Positions 9,290 through 17,916 of a stretch of 64,000 bases of DNA are shown one piece after another; position 1 is the first letter of the stretch, and every line of letters begins with the position of its first letter. The position numbers were made by a program, and so were the translations under genes. Source of the DNA: Rhodopseudomonas boonkerdii. Lineage in GTDB: Bacteria > Pseudomonadota > Alphaproteobacteria > Rhizobiales > Xanthobacteraceae. Location of the stretch: NCBI RefSeq assembly GCF_021184025.1, contig NZ_CP036537.1:4216001-4280000 (forward strand). Direction: 5' to 3'. Under the pieces are notes generated by a model. It was given only the letters and a program-made list of their open reading frames with translations. It searched no databases and was not told where the DNA came from.

Positions 9290-10721
9290 AGGCGAATTCC
9301 TCTCTGAATGTCGGGTGGTGATGGCCGGTCGAAGCCGCGGCATTGACGCCGGCGATGCGGCCGAACGCCGTGCCGATGCTCATGCCGACGCCGGCGGTGT
9401 AGCCCTTGCCGAGCACATTGCCGGCCACCATCTCACCGGCGGCGAACAGATTGCTGCTGACCACATTGCCGAACCGCACCGCGGCGGTCTCGTCGGTCTT
9501 CATGCCGAGGTAGGTGAAGGTGATGCCGGGCGCGAGCGGATAGGCGGTGAAGGGAGGCGTGTCGATCACGCGCGCCCAATGGGTCTTCGCCGGCGTGAGG
9601 CCTTCGGTGCGGCAATCGTCGAGCGCCGTGTGATCGAAAGTGCCGGGCTGGCACGCCGCGTTATAGGCGTTCAGCGTGTCCATGAAGGTCGCGGGATCGA
9701 CGCCGATCTTCACGGCGAGTTCTTCCAGCGTATCGGCTTTGGTGCCATCGAACACCGGCGGCATGAAGCGGCCGATGGCTTTCTGGTCGATAATCGACCA
9801 TGCCGTCTGGCCCGGCTGCTGAGCGACGAGACGGCCCCAGATGGCATAGCGCTTCGGCCAGAAGTCTTCGCCTTCATCATAGAAACGCTTGGCTTCGCGA
9901 TTGACGACAACGCCGAGCGAGACGCAATCGATGCGCGTGCAGATGCCGCCGTCATAGAGCGGCGCGCGGGCGTCGATGGCGACGCAATGCGCCTGCGTGG
10001 GATCGCCGATCGTATCGGCGCCGGCATCGATCATGAATTTGAGCAGGACGCCCTGATTGAAGCGGGTGCCGCGGATCAGGAAGTTCTCTGCGGTCCATTC
10101 ACCGCGCTCGTTCTGGCCCCAGGCTTCGCGCTGCCATTCGAGATTGGATTCGAAACCGCCGCAGCCGAGCACGCAGCTCTTGGCGGTGATACGTTCCCCG
10201 CTCTCGGTGATGGCAGCGACGAACCGGCCGTCCTCGAGCTCGAGGCTTTTCACCGGCGTGCTATACCGAATTTTGACGCCGAGCGCTTCAGCACTGCGGT
10301 AATACGCGTTCACCAGCGCCTTACCGCCCCCCATGAAGAAAGCGTTGGTGCGCGCCACATGCAGCGCACCAGAGAGCGGCGGCTGGAAATGCACGCCATG
10401 TTTCCGCATCCATGGCCGGCAGCGCGAGGAATGCCGGATCACCATCCGCGCCAGCGGCTCGTCGGTGAGGCCGCCGGTAACCTTGAGCAAGTCCTGCCAG
10501 AATTCTTCTTCCGGATAGGCCTCGACCAGCACGTCCTGCGGGGCATCGTGCATGCAGCGGAGGTTGCGCACATGCATGCTGTTGCCGCCGCGCCATTCCC
10601 TCGGCGCCGCTTCCAGCATCAGCACAGAAGCCCCCGCCTCGCGCGCCATCAGCGCCGAGCAAAGGGCCGCATTGCCGCCGCCGATGACGAGAACGTCAGG
10701 CATGGATGAGGACGTGGCCAT
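9273..10721 (-). CDS. tcuA: FAD-dependent tricarballylate dehydrogenase (TcuA-like)
   Basis: A 482-residue flavoprotein of the fumarate reductase/succinate dehydrogenase flavoprotein group. In the TcuA family it oxidises tricarballylate to cis-aconitate. The dinucleotide-binding motif [17 protein letters not shown] is at the start, and the C-terminal [25 protein letters not shown] is the second FAD-contact region. It overlaps tcuB by 17 bp and lies 17 bp downstream of the IclR regulator on the same strand, which suggests local control. A second in-frame ATG at 10703 is possible, but neither start has a strong ribosome site. The substrate may be another tricarboxylate or dicarboxylate. Confidence 0.88.
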   Translation of the reverse strand: MATSSSMPDVLVIGGGNAALCSALMAREAGASVLMLEAAPREWRGGNSMHVRNLRCMHDAPQDVLVEAYPEEEFWQDLLKVTGGLTDEPLARMVIRHSSRCRPWMRKHGVHFQPPLSGALHVARTNAFFMGGGKALVNAYYRSAEALGVKIRYSTPVKSLELEDGRFVAAITESGERITAKSCVLGCGGFESNLEWQREAWGQNERGEWTAENFLIRGTRFNQGVLLKFMIDAGADTIGDPTQAHCVAIDARAPLYDGGICTRIDCVSLGVVVNREAKRFYDEGEDFWPKRYAIWGRLVAQQPGQTAWSIIDQKAIGRFMPPVFDGTKADTLEELAVKIGVDPATFMDTLNAYNAACQPGTFDHTALDDCRTEGLTPAKTHWARVIDTPPFTAYPLAPGITFTYLGMKTDETAAVRFGNVVSSNLFAAGEMVAGNVLGKGYTAGVGMSIGTAFGRIAGVNAAASTGHHHPTFREEFAYAAGR

Positions 10722-10738
10722 CGATCAGACCGTCTTTC

Positions 10739-11488
10739 TCAAGATTGGAATGCCGGCCACTCGCCGCCGAGATTGATGGTGAGCTTTTCCGCGATGGGTC
10801 CGAGCGTGCTCTTCATCTGCGCGATCTCCGCTGCGCCAAAACGTTCGCGCGGGCCGGACAGCGAAATGACGCCGACCAGCATGCCGCGCGGGCCGAACAC
10901 CGGCGCCGCCACCGCAGCGCAGCTCGGATCGCGCTCGCCGAGCGAGACGTCGTTGCCATAGGCGCGGATGGCATCGTAGCGCTCGCCCTTGGCGCCATCA
11001 TAAGCGAGGATGATGTGGCCGGCGGCGCCGCGCAGCAATGCGTAGCTGTGGCCGGCCTCGACGCGATCCAGGGTCGCGTGACGCGAATTGACGCGATAGA
11101 GGCAGACGCGGTTGTCATTGTCCTGCCGCACGTGGAAGGACGCGCTTTCGGTGCCGCGATCCACCAGCTCCTGCAACGCCGGCAGCACGTGATGGCCGAG
11201 CGCATTCTTGCGGGTGAAGGCGACGCCGAGACGGAAGGCGGTGGGACCGAGATCATAGGTCCCGTCCGGCAGGCGGGTGACATAACCGGTCGGGATCAGC
11301 GACGAGAGCAGACGCAGGATCGTGCTCTTATAGAAGCCGGTGCGCACGGCGATTTCGGCCAGCGTCATCGGCTTGTCGGCATGTTCCAGCGCTGACACAA
11401 TGGACAATGCCCGCTCGACGGCGGCAACGCCCTCGCCGGCTTCACGCACCGGCGCATCGGTCTTGGCTTTGGTGGCGGGCTTGTTCAT
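10739..11488 (-). CDS. IclR family transcriptional regulator
   Basis: About 249 residues: an N-terminal winged helix (AVERALSIVSAL, then TLAEIAVRTGFYKSTILRLLSSL as the helix-turn-helix) and a C-terminal IclR effector domain (about residues 90-245) that binds small acids. It sits directly upstream of tcuA and 10 bp downstream of the hydroxyisobutyrate-dehydrogenase-like gene, so it probably controls this run of genes. The inverted repeats at 16281-16318, in the divergent promoter that starts the run, are plausible binding sites, but that link is inference. I chose the ATG at 11488 because the longer frame overlaps the upstream gene. Confidence 0.9.
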   Translation of the reverse strand: MNKPATKAKTDAPVREAGEGVAAVERALSIVSALEHADKPMTLAEIAVRTGFYKSTILRLLSSLIPTGYVTRLPDGTYDLGPTAFRLGVAFTRKNALGHHVLPALQELVDRGTESASFHVRQDNDNRVCLYRVNSRHATLDRVEAGHSYALLRGAAGHIILAYDGAKGERYDAIRAYGNDVSLGERDPSCAAVAAPVFGPRGMLVGVISLSGPRERFGAAEIAQMKSTLGPIAEKLTINLGGEWPAFQS

Positions 11489-11498
11489 CGGGGTCCGA

Positions 11499-12383
11499 TC
11501 AGATGCGCGATTTCTCGAGGACGCGGGCAATTACCGGCCAGTAGAGATCGCCGTCACCGGCGTCAATCGCCTGGCCGAGGATCTTATCGGCAAGTTCCGC
11601 GCCCTGCAGCTGGACGTTGACCGACCTGGCGAGATCGAGCGCGTAGGAGATATCCTTGCGGGCATATTCGGTGGAGAAGGCACGCTCCGGGAAGGTGCCG
11701 GGCAACATCGCCTTCATGCCGTGATTACGCAAAGCAAAACTATCCGCCGAGCCTTTGGCCAGCGTCTCGAACACGACCTTCGGATCGAGGCCGGCGCGCT
11801 TTGCCGTCTCCAAGGCTTCGCTGAGCGCGACCACCGTCTCCATCAGCACCATATTGTTGAGGATCTTGACGACCTGCCCGGCGCCGATATCGCCGCAATG
11901 GGTGATGTCGGTGGCGAAAGTGGCGATCAGCGGCTGCAGCTTGGCGAAATTGGCGGCAGAAGCGCCGACCATGACGCTGAGCGTACCTTCTTCCGCAGCC
12001 TGACGCGTGCGCGCGATCGGAGCATCGGCAAACTGTGCGCCCCTGGCGGCGAATTTCTTGGCGAGTTCACGGCTCGCTTCCACCGGCGAAGTGCCGAGAT
12101 CGACGATGGTGTGGCGTGCATCGGCGTGAGCCAGCAGGCCGTCATCGCCCTCGCTCACGGCCTGAACATGCTTGCCGCTCGGCAGCGCCATGAAAATCAC
12201 GTCGCAGAGTTTTGCGAGTTCGGCCAGCGTCCCGGCGCGCTTGACGCCGACCTCGGCGAGGCGTTCGAGCGGCGCATCTGCTCGGTCGAAACCATAGACG
12301 GGCACGCCCGACTTCCTCGCAAGATTGCGGCACATCGGCTCGCCCATCACACCAAGACCGATGAATCCTATGGCAGTCGTCAT
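11499..12383 (-). CDS. NAD(P)-dependent 3-hydroxyisobutyrate dehydrogenase-like oxidoreductase
   Basis: A 294-residue beta-hydroxyacid dehydrogenase. The Rossmann motif GFIGLGVMGEPMCRNLAR is at residues 5-22. The family's substrate and catalytic regions follow: LGTSPVEASRELA in mid-protein, and GQVVKILNN with the likely catalytic lysine. It would oxidise a 3-hydroxy acid or reduce a semialdehyde in the cytosol. AAGGAAAG lies 6 bp before the ATG at 12383. It follows a family B repeat that separates it from the transport gene upstream, and it runs into the IclR gene. An aldehyde dehydrogenase at 16388 could take a semialdehyde product further. Confidence 0.9.
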   Translation of the reverse strand: MTTAIGFIGLGVMGEPMCRNLARKSGVPVYGFDRADAPLERLAEVGVKRAGTLAELAKLCDVIFMALPSGKHVQAVSEGDDGLLAHADARHTIVDLGTSPVEASRELAKKFAARGAQFADAPIARTRQAAEEGTLSVMVGASAANFAKLQPLIATFATDITHCGDIGAGQVVKILNNMVLMETVVALSEALETAKRAGLDPKVVFETLAKGSADSFALRNHGMKAMLPGTFPERAFSTEYARKDISYALDLARSVNVQLQGAELADKILGQAIDAGDGDLYWPVIARVLEKSRI

Positions 12384-12474
12384 GCCGCTTTCCTTTTCAT
12401 TCCAAGATCGAGATCGTTGAGCGAACGCGTGATACCGCGTCCACATGGTTGATACGTCGGAAATGTTTTTTAGA

Positions 12475-12647
12475 ACGTGTCCCGGGCGCGCTGCAGCGCA
12501 GGCGATGCGGAGCATCGCCTACAACGCTGCCGCGCAGAACCGGGACCGTACCAAGCTCGGAGTTTGCTACGGTCCCGGCTCTGCGAAGCGGCATACCTGC
12601 GAAGCTTCGCTTCGCCTGGAATGCCGCATCGCGTCCGGGACACAGTT
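12475..12647. repeat. nested palindromic repeat, family B, copy 2 (full length)
   Basis: A 173-bp element. The outer arms are ACGTGTCCCGGGCGCG and an inverted GCGTCCGGGACACAGTT. The inner arms are GCAGAACCGGGACCGT and ACGGTCCCGGCTCTGCG. Two further short palindromes lie between inner and outer arms, around 12500-12520 and 12600-12616. It occupies nearly all of the 284-bp space between two minus-strand genes (12384-12667), which holds no other gene. Confidence 0.85.
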
Positions 12648-12667
12648 CCATCAAAACAACGATAGCT

Positions 12668-13873
12668 CTAGCCCTTGACCAGCGGGCAGCCGCCTTCGCT
12701 CATCGGACGGAAGGCCTGTTCGCCGGGCGAGGTGGTGATGACCTTGTAATAGTCATACTTGTACTTCGATTCTTCCGGCTTCTTCACCTGCACCAGATAC
12801 ATGGTGTGCAGCACGCGGCCGTCCGGACGCACGGTGACATCCTTGTTATAGGCGTCGTTGACCTTGAGCTCGTGCATCTTCTTGGCGACGGTCTCCGGGT
12901 CCTTGGTGCCGGCGGCCTTCACCGCGGCAAGATAATGATGCACGCCGCTATAGACGCCGGCCTGCACCATGCTTGGGACCTTGTTATTGGTCAGCGCGAA
13001 ATAGCGCTTGGCCCAGGCGCGGGTCTGCTCGTTGAGATCCCAGTAGAAAGACGTCGTCACCTGCAGTCCCTGCGTGGCCTTGAGGCCGAGCGCATTGACG
13101 TCGGTGATGAAGACGAGAAGACCGGCGAGCTGCTGGCCGCTCTCGACAATGCCGAATTCGCCGGCCTGCTTGATGGCGGTCTGCACGTCGGCGCCCGAGG
13201 TGGCGAGACCGACGACCTTCGCCTTGGAGCCCTGCGCCTGCAGCAGGAACGACGCCATGTCGGCGGTCCCCAGCGGATGCGCGGACGAGCCGATCACCTT
13301 GCCGCCGGCGCCTTCGATGAATTTGGTGGCGTCACGCTGCAGCGCATGGCCGAAGGCATAGTCGGCCGAGATGAAATACCAGGTATTGCCGCCGGCCTTG
13401 GTGATGGCTTCGGAGGTCAGCTTCGACAGCGCATAGGTGTCGTAGTTGAAGTGGAACGAGATCGGCGAGCAGGCCTTGCCGGTGAAATCCGACGAGCCGG
13501 GGCCGCTGACGACGAAAATCCTGTTCTTCTGCTTCGCGACTTCGAGGATCGCGAAGCCGGCCGACGAGGCCGCGCCGTCGGCGATCATGTCGACCTTCTC
13601 ATTGTCGAACCAGCGGCGCGCGGTAGCTGCCGCGACGTCCGGTTTGTTCTGGTGATCGGCGGTGATGATCTCGATCTTCTGGCCGTTGATCTCGCCGCCG
13701 AACTCTTCAGCCGCGAGCTTGGCCGCAGCGACGGAGCCGGTGCCGCCATTGTCGGCGAACACGCCGGACTGGTCGTTCAGCACACCAATCTTGATCGTTT
13801 CGTTGGCACTCGCGGCATGGGCCGAGAGCATGAGCGCCGCGGATAGATAAAATGCGTGTTTCAAGAATGTCAT
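12668..13873 (-). CDS. branched-chain amino acid-type ABC transporter substrate-binding protein
   Basis: A 401-residue periplasmic binding protein of the type I LivJ/K fold. A Sec signal (FLKHAFYLSAALMLSAHAASA) is followed directly by the fold's opening strand IKIGVLNDQSG. The ATG at 13873 has GGAGGGG 8 bp upstream; the longer frame lacks it. It is 13 bp downstream of the alpha/beta hydrolase gene on the same strand. No permease or ATPase accompanies it, so it is either an orphan receptor or feeds the Liv-type transporter at 19.8-24.3 kb, which has its own binding protein. Relatives often bind aromatic or short organic acids. Confidence 0.92.
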   Translation of the reverse strand: MTFLKHAFYLSAALMLSAHAASANETIKIGVLNDQSGVFADNGGTGSVAAAKLAAEEFGGEINGQKIEIITADHQNKPDVAAATARRWFDNEKVDMIADGAASSAGFAILEVAKQKNRIFVVSGPGSSDFTGKACSPISFHFNYDTYALSKLTSEAITKAGGNTWYFISADYAFGHALQRDATKFIEGAGGKVIGSSAHPLGTADMASFLLQAQGSKAKVVGLATSGADVQTAIKQAGEFGIVESGQQLAGLLVFITDVNALGLKATQGLQVTTSFYWDLNEQTRAWAKRYFALTNNKVPSMVQAGVYSGVHHYLAAVKAAGTKDPETVAKKMHELKVNDAYNKDVTVRPDGRVLHTMYLVQVKKPEESKYKYDYYKVITTSPGEQAFRPMSEGGCPLVKG

Positions 13874-13886
13874 CGGATGCCCCTCC

Positions 13887-14744
13887 TCAGGAACTGTGTT
13901 TTTGTTTGATCGTCTCAAGCACCGGCGCGATGTAACGCCGGAACTGCGCAGGATTCTCGCTCATCGGAAAATGACCGAGCGCTTCCATGACCGTGACTTC
14001 TGCTCCTGTGATGCCAGACGCCGTGCGCACGGTGTCCTCGGGCGAGCACGAGAAATCGTATTCGCCGGTGAGCAGATAGAGCGGACAGGTCGTGGTATCG
14101 ATCGCAGCTGTGCGACCACGCAGGTCACCATCGACGCGATAGAAATAGAGATCGCCCTTGAACACGCCGGGGCCGCCCTGCTTGTAGGCCCATAGCGTTT
14201 CCATCCGCGCTTCCGGCGGTGACTGCGGCGCCACGAGGCCGGAGACCAGCGCGGCGCAGACTTCGCCGCCATGCACGTCGGGGCGATTGAGCCAGGCGGT
14301 GTCGTACCACGGCGCCTGGAAGTCGGCGGCCTCGAGGCCGATCAGCGCGCGGAATTCGCTGGCGTGATCGATGGCGAGATTGAGCACGATGCGACCGCCG
14401 ATGGAACAGCCCATCACCACCGGCTTGTCGAGATCGAGCGCCGCACAAAAGGCGCGGATCGTCTGCGTATAGCGCTTGGTGGTGAGCTGATATTCCGACC
14501 CGTCCCAGTTGGCAGGTGGATTCGACTTGCCGTGCCAGGGCAGATCGAAAGCGATGATGCGGTAGTGCCTGGTGAACTCTTCGTCCGCCAGCAGATAGCG
14601 CCACTGGCGATTGTCGGAGCCGGCGGTGTGCAGGCAGACCAGCGGAATGCCCTGCCCCGCTTCCTCGAAATAGATCCGGTGGGTGGTGCCGTCGATATCG
14701 ACATGCGCGTAGCGGCCGATCATCGGCTCGATGTAAGCGGTCAT
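13887..14744 (-). CDS. alpha/beta fold hydrolase
   Basis: A 285-residue cytosolic hydrolase. The oxyanion-region motif LHTAGSDNRQW is at about residues 38-48. The nucleophile elbow GCSIGG has Ser114, and the likely catalytic His is 258 in GHFP. An Asp in EYDFS is the likely acid residue. Proteins of this type in catabolic clusters cleave esters, lactones, enol-lactones or C-C bonds of ring-fission products. Its start overlaps the stop of the SCP2-like gene by ATGA and it is followed closely by the binding-protein gene, so all three are probably cotranscribed. Confidence 0.88.
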   Translation of the reverse strand: MTAYIEPMIGRYAHVDIDGTTHRIYFEEAGQGIPLVCLHTAGSDNRQWRYLLADEEFTRHYRIIAFDLPWHGKSNPPANWDGSEYQLTTKRYTQTIRAFCAALDLDKPVVMGCSIGGRIVLNLAIDHASEFRALIGLEAADFQAPWYDTAWLNRPDVHGGEVCAALVSGLVAPQSPPEARMETLWAYKQGGPGVFKGDLYFYRVDGDLRGRTAAIDTTTCPLYLLTGEYDFSCSPEDTVRTASGITGAEVTVMEALGHFPMSENPAQFRRYIAPVLETIKQKHSS

Positions 14745-15136
14745 GCGATGCCTCCTGCGTTGCGCGGCAGGGCCAGCAGATCCTTGAAATACTGCAGATG
14801 GGTCATGAACGGCTTGATGTCGCCTTCGAGCGTGGCGGCGCCGCGCTTGGTGAGTGAGAGCAGATCATGCCAGCCGGCCTTCGGCATCGGCTGCCAGAAC
14901 GCAGTCCATGCCTCCGGCGTGGCGCGATAGCCGAAAGTCCATGAGCGCATCAGCACCGGCGCCGGCACCATGCCTGTGATGCGGCCGGCACGGATGGCGA
15001 CGTGCCAGCCCTGCTCGGTGGAGCCGAGCAGGCAGTCGACATCGAGGAAGCGGCCGCGCTGGATCAACGCGGCGTCGCGCTCCAGCAGCGCGGGCAGTTG
15101 CTCGAACGTGGCGCTGACGGGATCAGATTTTTTCAA
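14741..15136 (-). CDS. small SCP2-like conserved protein, TTG start
   Basis: About 131 residues with no signal peptide or membrane segment. The central part (about residues 35-110) resembles the lipid-binding SCP2 type: GRFLDVDCLLGSTEQGWHVA, then a buried aromatic-rich stretch. No catalytic motif is seen. The ATG of the longer frame lies deep in the upstream gene and its peptide is low-complexity. A TTG at 15136 has AAGGAG at 15144-15149, 7 bp away, and gives a 14-bp overlap with the TctC-type gene. It ends in an ATGA overlap with the alpha/beta hydrolase. Function is unknown; it may bind a hydrophobic substrate or CoA ester. Confidence 0.75.
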   Translation of the reverse strand: MKKSDPVSATFEQLPALLERDAALIQRGRFLDVDCLLGSTEQGWHVAIRAGRITGMVPAPVLMRSWTFGYRATPEAWTAFWQPMPKAGWHDLLSLTKRGAATLEGDIKPFMTHLQYFKDLLALPRNAGGIA

Positions 15137-16118
15137 GGCCCGACTCCTTGATGATCTTGCCCCACAGCTCCGTCTGCCTGGCGACGTGCTCGGCGAGGCC
15201 GGCCGGCGACGAGACATCCGGCTCGAGGCCGATATCGGCGAAGAACTTTTTCGCCTCGTCCGTCGCCATCACCTGCAGGAACGCCTTGTTGAGCTTCTCC
15301 ACCACATCGGCCGGCACATTCTTGGGACCGAACAGACCGCTCCAGGCGGCGAAGTCGTAGCCGGGCAGACCGACCTCGGCCATCGGCGGCACATCAGGCA
15401 GCGACGACACCCGCTGCGCCGTGGTGACGCCGAGGGCGTGCAGGCTGCCATTGTTGATGAATTCGCGTGTCACCGCGACGTCGGTGATGACGAATTCGAT
15501 GCGGCCGCCGAGCAGATCGGTGATGGCCTGCGGCGTGCCGGGATAGGAGATGCGCACGGCATCGATGCTGGCGAGCGAGCGCACCAGCTGCGCGGCGGCC
15601 ATGCTGCCGGTGTTGCCCGAGCCGTAGCTGAGCTTGCCGGGATTAGCCTTGCCGTAAGCGATGAACTCTTTCAGGTTCTTCGCCGGAAAATCCTTGTTGA
15701 CCACCATGACAAGCGGATTGCGCGTGAGGCGGGCGATCGGCGTGAAGTCGGCGACGGGATCGAACGGCATCTTGTTGTAGAGATGCACATTGGCCGAATG
15801 GGTGGAGTTGGTGGCGAGATAGAGCGTATAGCCATCGCCCGCGCTGCGCGCGACTTCGGCGGCGCCGATATTGGCATTGGCGCCCGGCTTGTTGTCGACA
15901 AGGATCTTCTGACCGAGCACGGCGCCGACCTTCTCAGCGAGGAAGCGCGCTTCCACATCGGTGGCGCTGCCGGCGGGGAACGGCACCAGCAAGCGGATCA
16001 TCTTGCTCGGATAGGCGTCCTGCGCCTGCGCCGGCATCAGCATCAGTACGCCAACCGCAAATGCACCTGCGATCGCTGCCCGGCGTGTGAACGACCACGC
16101 GGCCTTGTGCCCTCTCAT
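15123..16118 (-). CDS. tripartite tricarboxylate transporter (TctC/Bug family) receptor protein
   Basis: A 331-residue periplasmic receptor with an N-terminal export signal (FTRRAAIAGAFAVGVLMLMPAQAQ). The Bug-family opening YPSKMIRLLVPFPAGSATD is followed by KPGANANIGAAEVARS, the loop that holds carboxylate ligands. In TctABC systems it delivers citrate-like acids to TctA/TctB, but neither membrane partner is in this window, so it is an orphan here. GGGAG precedes the ATG at 16118. It is the first gene of the minus-strand run and faces the aldehyde dehydrogenase gene across a palindrome-rich promoter region. A tricarboxylate ligand would fit the nearby tcuAB. Confidence 0.92.
   Translation of the reverse strand: MRGHKAAWSFTRRAAIAGAFAVGVLMLMPAQAQDAYPSKMIRLLVPFPAGSATDVEARFLAEKVGAVLGQKILVDNKPGANANIGAAEVARSAGDGYTLYLATNSTHSANVHLYNKMPFDPVADFTPIARLTRNPLVMVVNKDFPAKNLKEFIAYGKANPGKLSYGSGNTGSMAAAQLVRSLASIDAVRISYPGTPQAITDLLGGRIEFVITDVAVTREFINNGSLHALGVTTAQRVSSLPDVPPMAEVGLPGYDFAAWSGLFGPKNVPADVVEKLNKAFLQVMATDEAKKFFADIGLEPDVSSPAGLAEHVARQTELWGKIIKESGLEKI
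15144..15149 (-). promoter_or_regulatory. ribosome binding site deciding a TTG start
   Basis: AAGGAG on the minus strand, 7 bp before the TTG at 15136 and inside the end of the TctC-type gene. It is the only good site near the beginning of the SCP2-like reading frame. Confidence 0.6.
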
Positions 16119-16280
16119 GTCTCTACTCCCAACCCTTGTTCCTGAAGCTTTTTTGTTCAGCGCATCCGATGCGCGATCACCGGCACGCAAACGGCGCGCG
16201 TCGCAGCATCGATCGCTGCGGTCATCGCCATGTCGTCTCGCCCGATCATCGGCATCTTCGGTCTGATCCAATTCCAGATT

Positions 16281-16318
16281 GTTCTGTTGGACAGAACTCT
16301 TGTTCTATTATGTGAACA
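16281..16318. promoter_or_regulatory. candidate operator in a divergent promoter (two inverted repeats)
   Basis: GTTCTGTTGGACAGAAC (16281-16297) is a perfect 7-bp inverted repeat with a 3-bp centre. It is followed by TGTTC and GAACA arms (16301-16318) around 8 bp. Both share the half-site GTTC/GAAC. They lie between the TctC-type gene (start 16118, minus) and the aldehyde dehydrogenase (start 16388, plus) in a locally AT-rich stretch. A regulator of both directions, such as the IclR protein of this cluster, could bind here; that assignment is inference. Nothing else is seen in 16119-16387. Confidence 0.5.
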
Positions 16319-16387
16319 TATGATTGATTGCCGCGCAAGCGAGGCGGAGTCAACCGTCTCCTGCGACCGAGAAAGTGGACTTGCGAC

Positions 16388-17812
16388 ATGGCCTATCCAG
16401 AGATCGAGCTTTACGTAGACGGACAGTGGCGCCGGGCCTCCGGCGCACCGATCGTCAATCCCGCGGATGAGAGCGTGATCGGCACCGTGCCACATGCAAC
16501 CCGCGCCGATCTCGACGATGCGCTGGATGCAGCGCAGCGCGGCTTCCATGTCTGGCGCAAGACGGCCCCGAACGCGCGCGCGCAGATCATCCTCAAGGCC
16601 GCCGCGCTGATCCGTTCGCGAGTGGACGAGATGGCGACAGCGATGACACTCGAACAGGGCAAGCCGCTGGAGCAGGCACGGCTCGAAATCCTGCGCGGCG
16701 CCGAGATCATCGAGTGGGATGCCACCGAGGGCATGCGCATGTATGGCCGCGTGATCCCGGCCGGCCCCGGCCTGCAGCACACGGTGTATCGCCAGCCGAT
16801 CGGACCTGTGGCGGCCTTCTCGCCCTGGAATTTTCCGATGAGTTCACCGGGCCGCAAAGTGGCCGGCGCGCTGTCGTCGGGCTGCTCGATCATCCTGAAA
16901 GCGTCGGAAGAAACCCCGGCCGGCGCATTGCAGCTGGTGCGGGCGTTCCATGATGCCGGTTTGCCGAAGGGCGTGCTCAATCTGGTGTTCGGCGATCCCG
17001 CCGAAATCTCCAGCTATCTCGTGCCGCACGATGCGATCCGGCTGATCACCTTCACCGGCTCGGTTCCGGTCGGCAAGCATCTCGCTGCGATGGCGGGCCA
17101 GGCGATGAAGCCGGCCATCATGGAGCTCGGCGGCCATGGCCCGGTGATCGTATGCGACGATGTCGATCCGGTCGCGACCGCCAAGGCCTCTGTCGTGACC
17201 AAGTCGCGCAATGCCGGCCAGGTTTGCGTCGCGCCGACGCGCTTCTTCGTGCAGGAGAAGAATTTTGAAATCTTCGCAAAAACCTTTGCCGAAGGCGCTG
17301 CGGCACTGAAGATCGGCAACGGCATGGATCCGGCGACGCAGCTCGGCCCATTGGCCAATCCGCGCCGTGTGGATGCGATGGAGCGTCTCGTCGGCGATGC
17401 CAAACAGCGCGGCGCACGCGTATTGGCCGGCGGCGAACGTGTCGGCAATCGCGGTTATTTCTATCCGCTCACGGTGCTAGCGAATGTGCCCGACGATGCG
17501 CTGGCGATGAATGAGGAGCCGTTCGGGCCGCTGGCGCTGGTCAATCCGGTACGTGACCTGGACGAGGCGATCGCCAAGGCAAACGCCCTCCCCTTCGGCC
17601 TCGCCGCCTATGCCTTCACGAATTCCGCCGACAATGTGCAGCGAATCTCGAACGACGTGGAGACAGGCAATCTCACCATCAATCACTTCGTGGCATCGAC
17701 GGCGGAGACACCATTCGGCGGCGTGAAGGATAGCGGTTATGGCCGCGAAGGCGGCATCGAAGGTCTCGGCTGCTACACCGTGACGAAAAACGTCTCGCAC
17801 AAATTCGGCTGA
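16388..17812 (+). CDS. NAD(P)-dependent aldehyde (succinate-semialdehyde-type) dehydrogenase
   Basis: A 474-residue cytosolic aldehyde dehydrogenase. The N-terminus ELYVDGQW is typical of the family. The NAD-binding region AFSPWNFPM is at residues 143-151. The general base Glu246 is in MELGGHGP and the catalytic Cys280 is in AGQVC. It would oxidise a semialdehyde to the acid, which fits the 3-hydroxyisobutyrate-dehydrogenase-like gene in the opposing operon. I prefer the ATG at 16388; the 20-codon longer frame is arginine-rich and not family-like. The gene ends just before a family A repeat. Confidence 0.92.
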   Translation: MAYPEIELYVDGQWRRASGAPIVNPADESVIGTVPHATRADLDDALDAAQRGFHVWRKTAPNARAQIILKAAALIRSRVDEMATAMTLEQGKPLEQARLEILRGAEIIEWDATEGMRMYGRVIPAGPGLQHTVYRQPIGPVAAFSPWNFPMSSPGRKVAGALSSGCSIILKASEETPAGALQLVRAFHDAGLPKGVLNLVFGDPAEISSYLVPHDAIRLITFTGSVPVGKHLAAMAGQAMKPAIMELGGHGPVIVCDDVDPVATAKASVVTKSRNAGQVCVAPTRFFVQEKNFEIFAKTFAEGAAALKIGNGMDPATQLGPLANPRRVDAMERLVGDAKQRGARVLAGGERVGNRGYFYPLTVLANVPDDALAMNEEPFGPLALVNPVRDLDEAIAKANALPFGLAAYAFTNSADNVQRISNDVETGNLTINHFVASTAETPFGGVKDSGYGREGGIEGLGCYTVTKNVSHKFG

Positions 17813-17821
17813 GGTGATGAA

Positions 17822-17911
17822 CGTAGGGCGGATGAGCGAAGCGTCATCCGCCGCGGAGTTTCTATCGCGAACTCGGCCGGCGGATTACGGCTATGCCTCA
17901 TCCGCCCTACG
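17822..17911. repeat. palindromic intergenic repeat, family A, copy 2
   Basis: About 90 bp with outer arms GTAGGGCGGATGA and TCATCCGCCCTAC and the internal GTCATCCGCCGCGGAG block, matching the element at 21-112. It lies between the convergent aldehyde dehydrogenase and the small minus-strand gene, where its hairpin may also end transcription. Confidence 0.8.
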
Positions 17912-17916
17912 CCCTC

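Noticed and set aside
12449..13846. Plus-strand 465-codon frame
   Set aside because: Runs through a palindromic repeat and antisense to a clear binding-protein gene.
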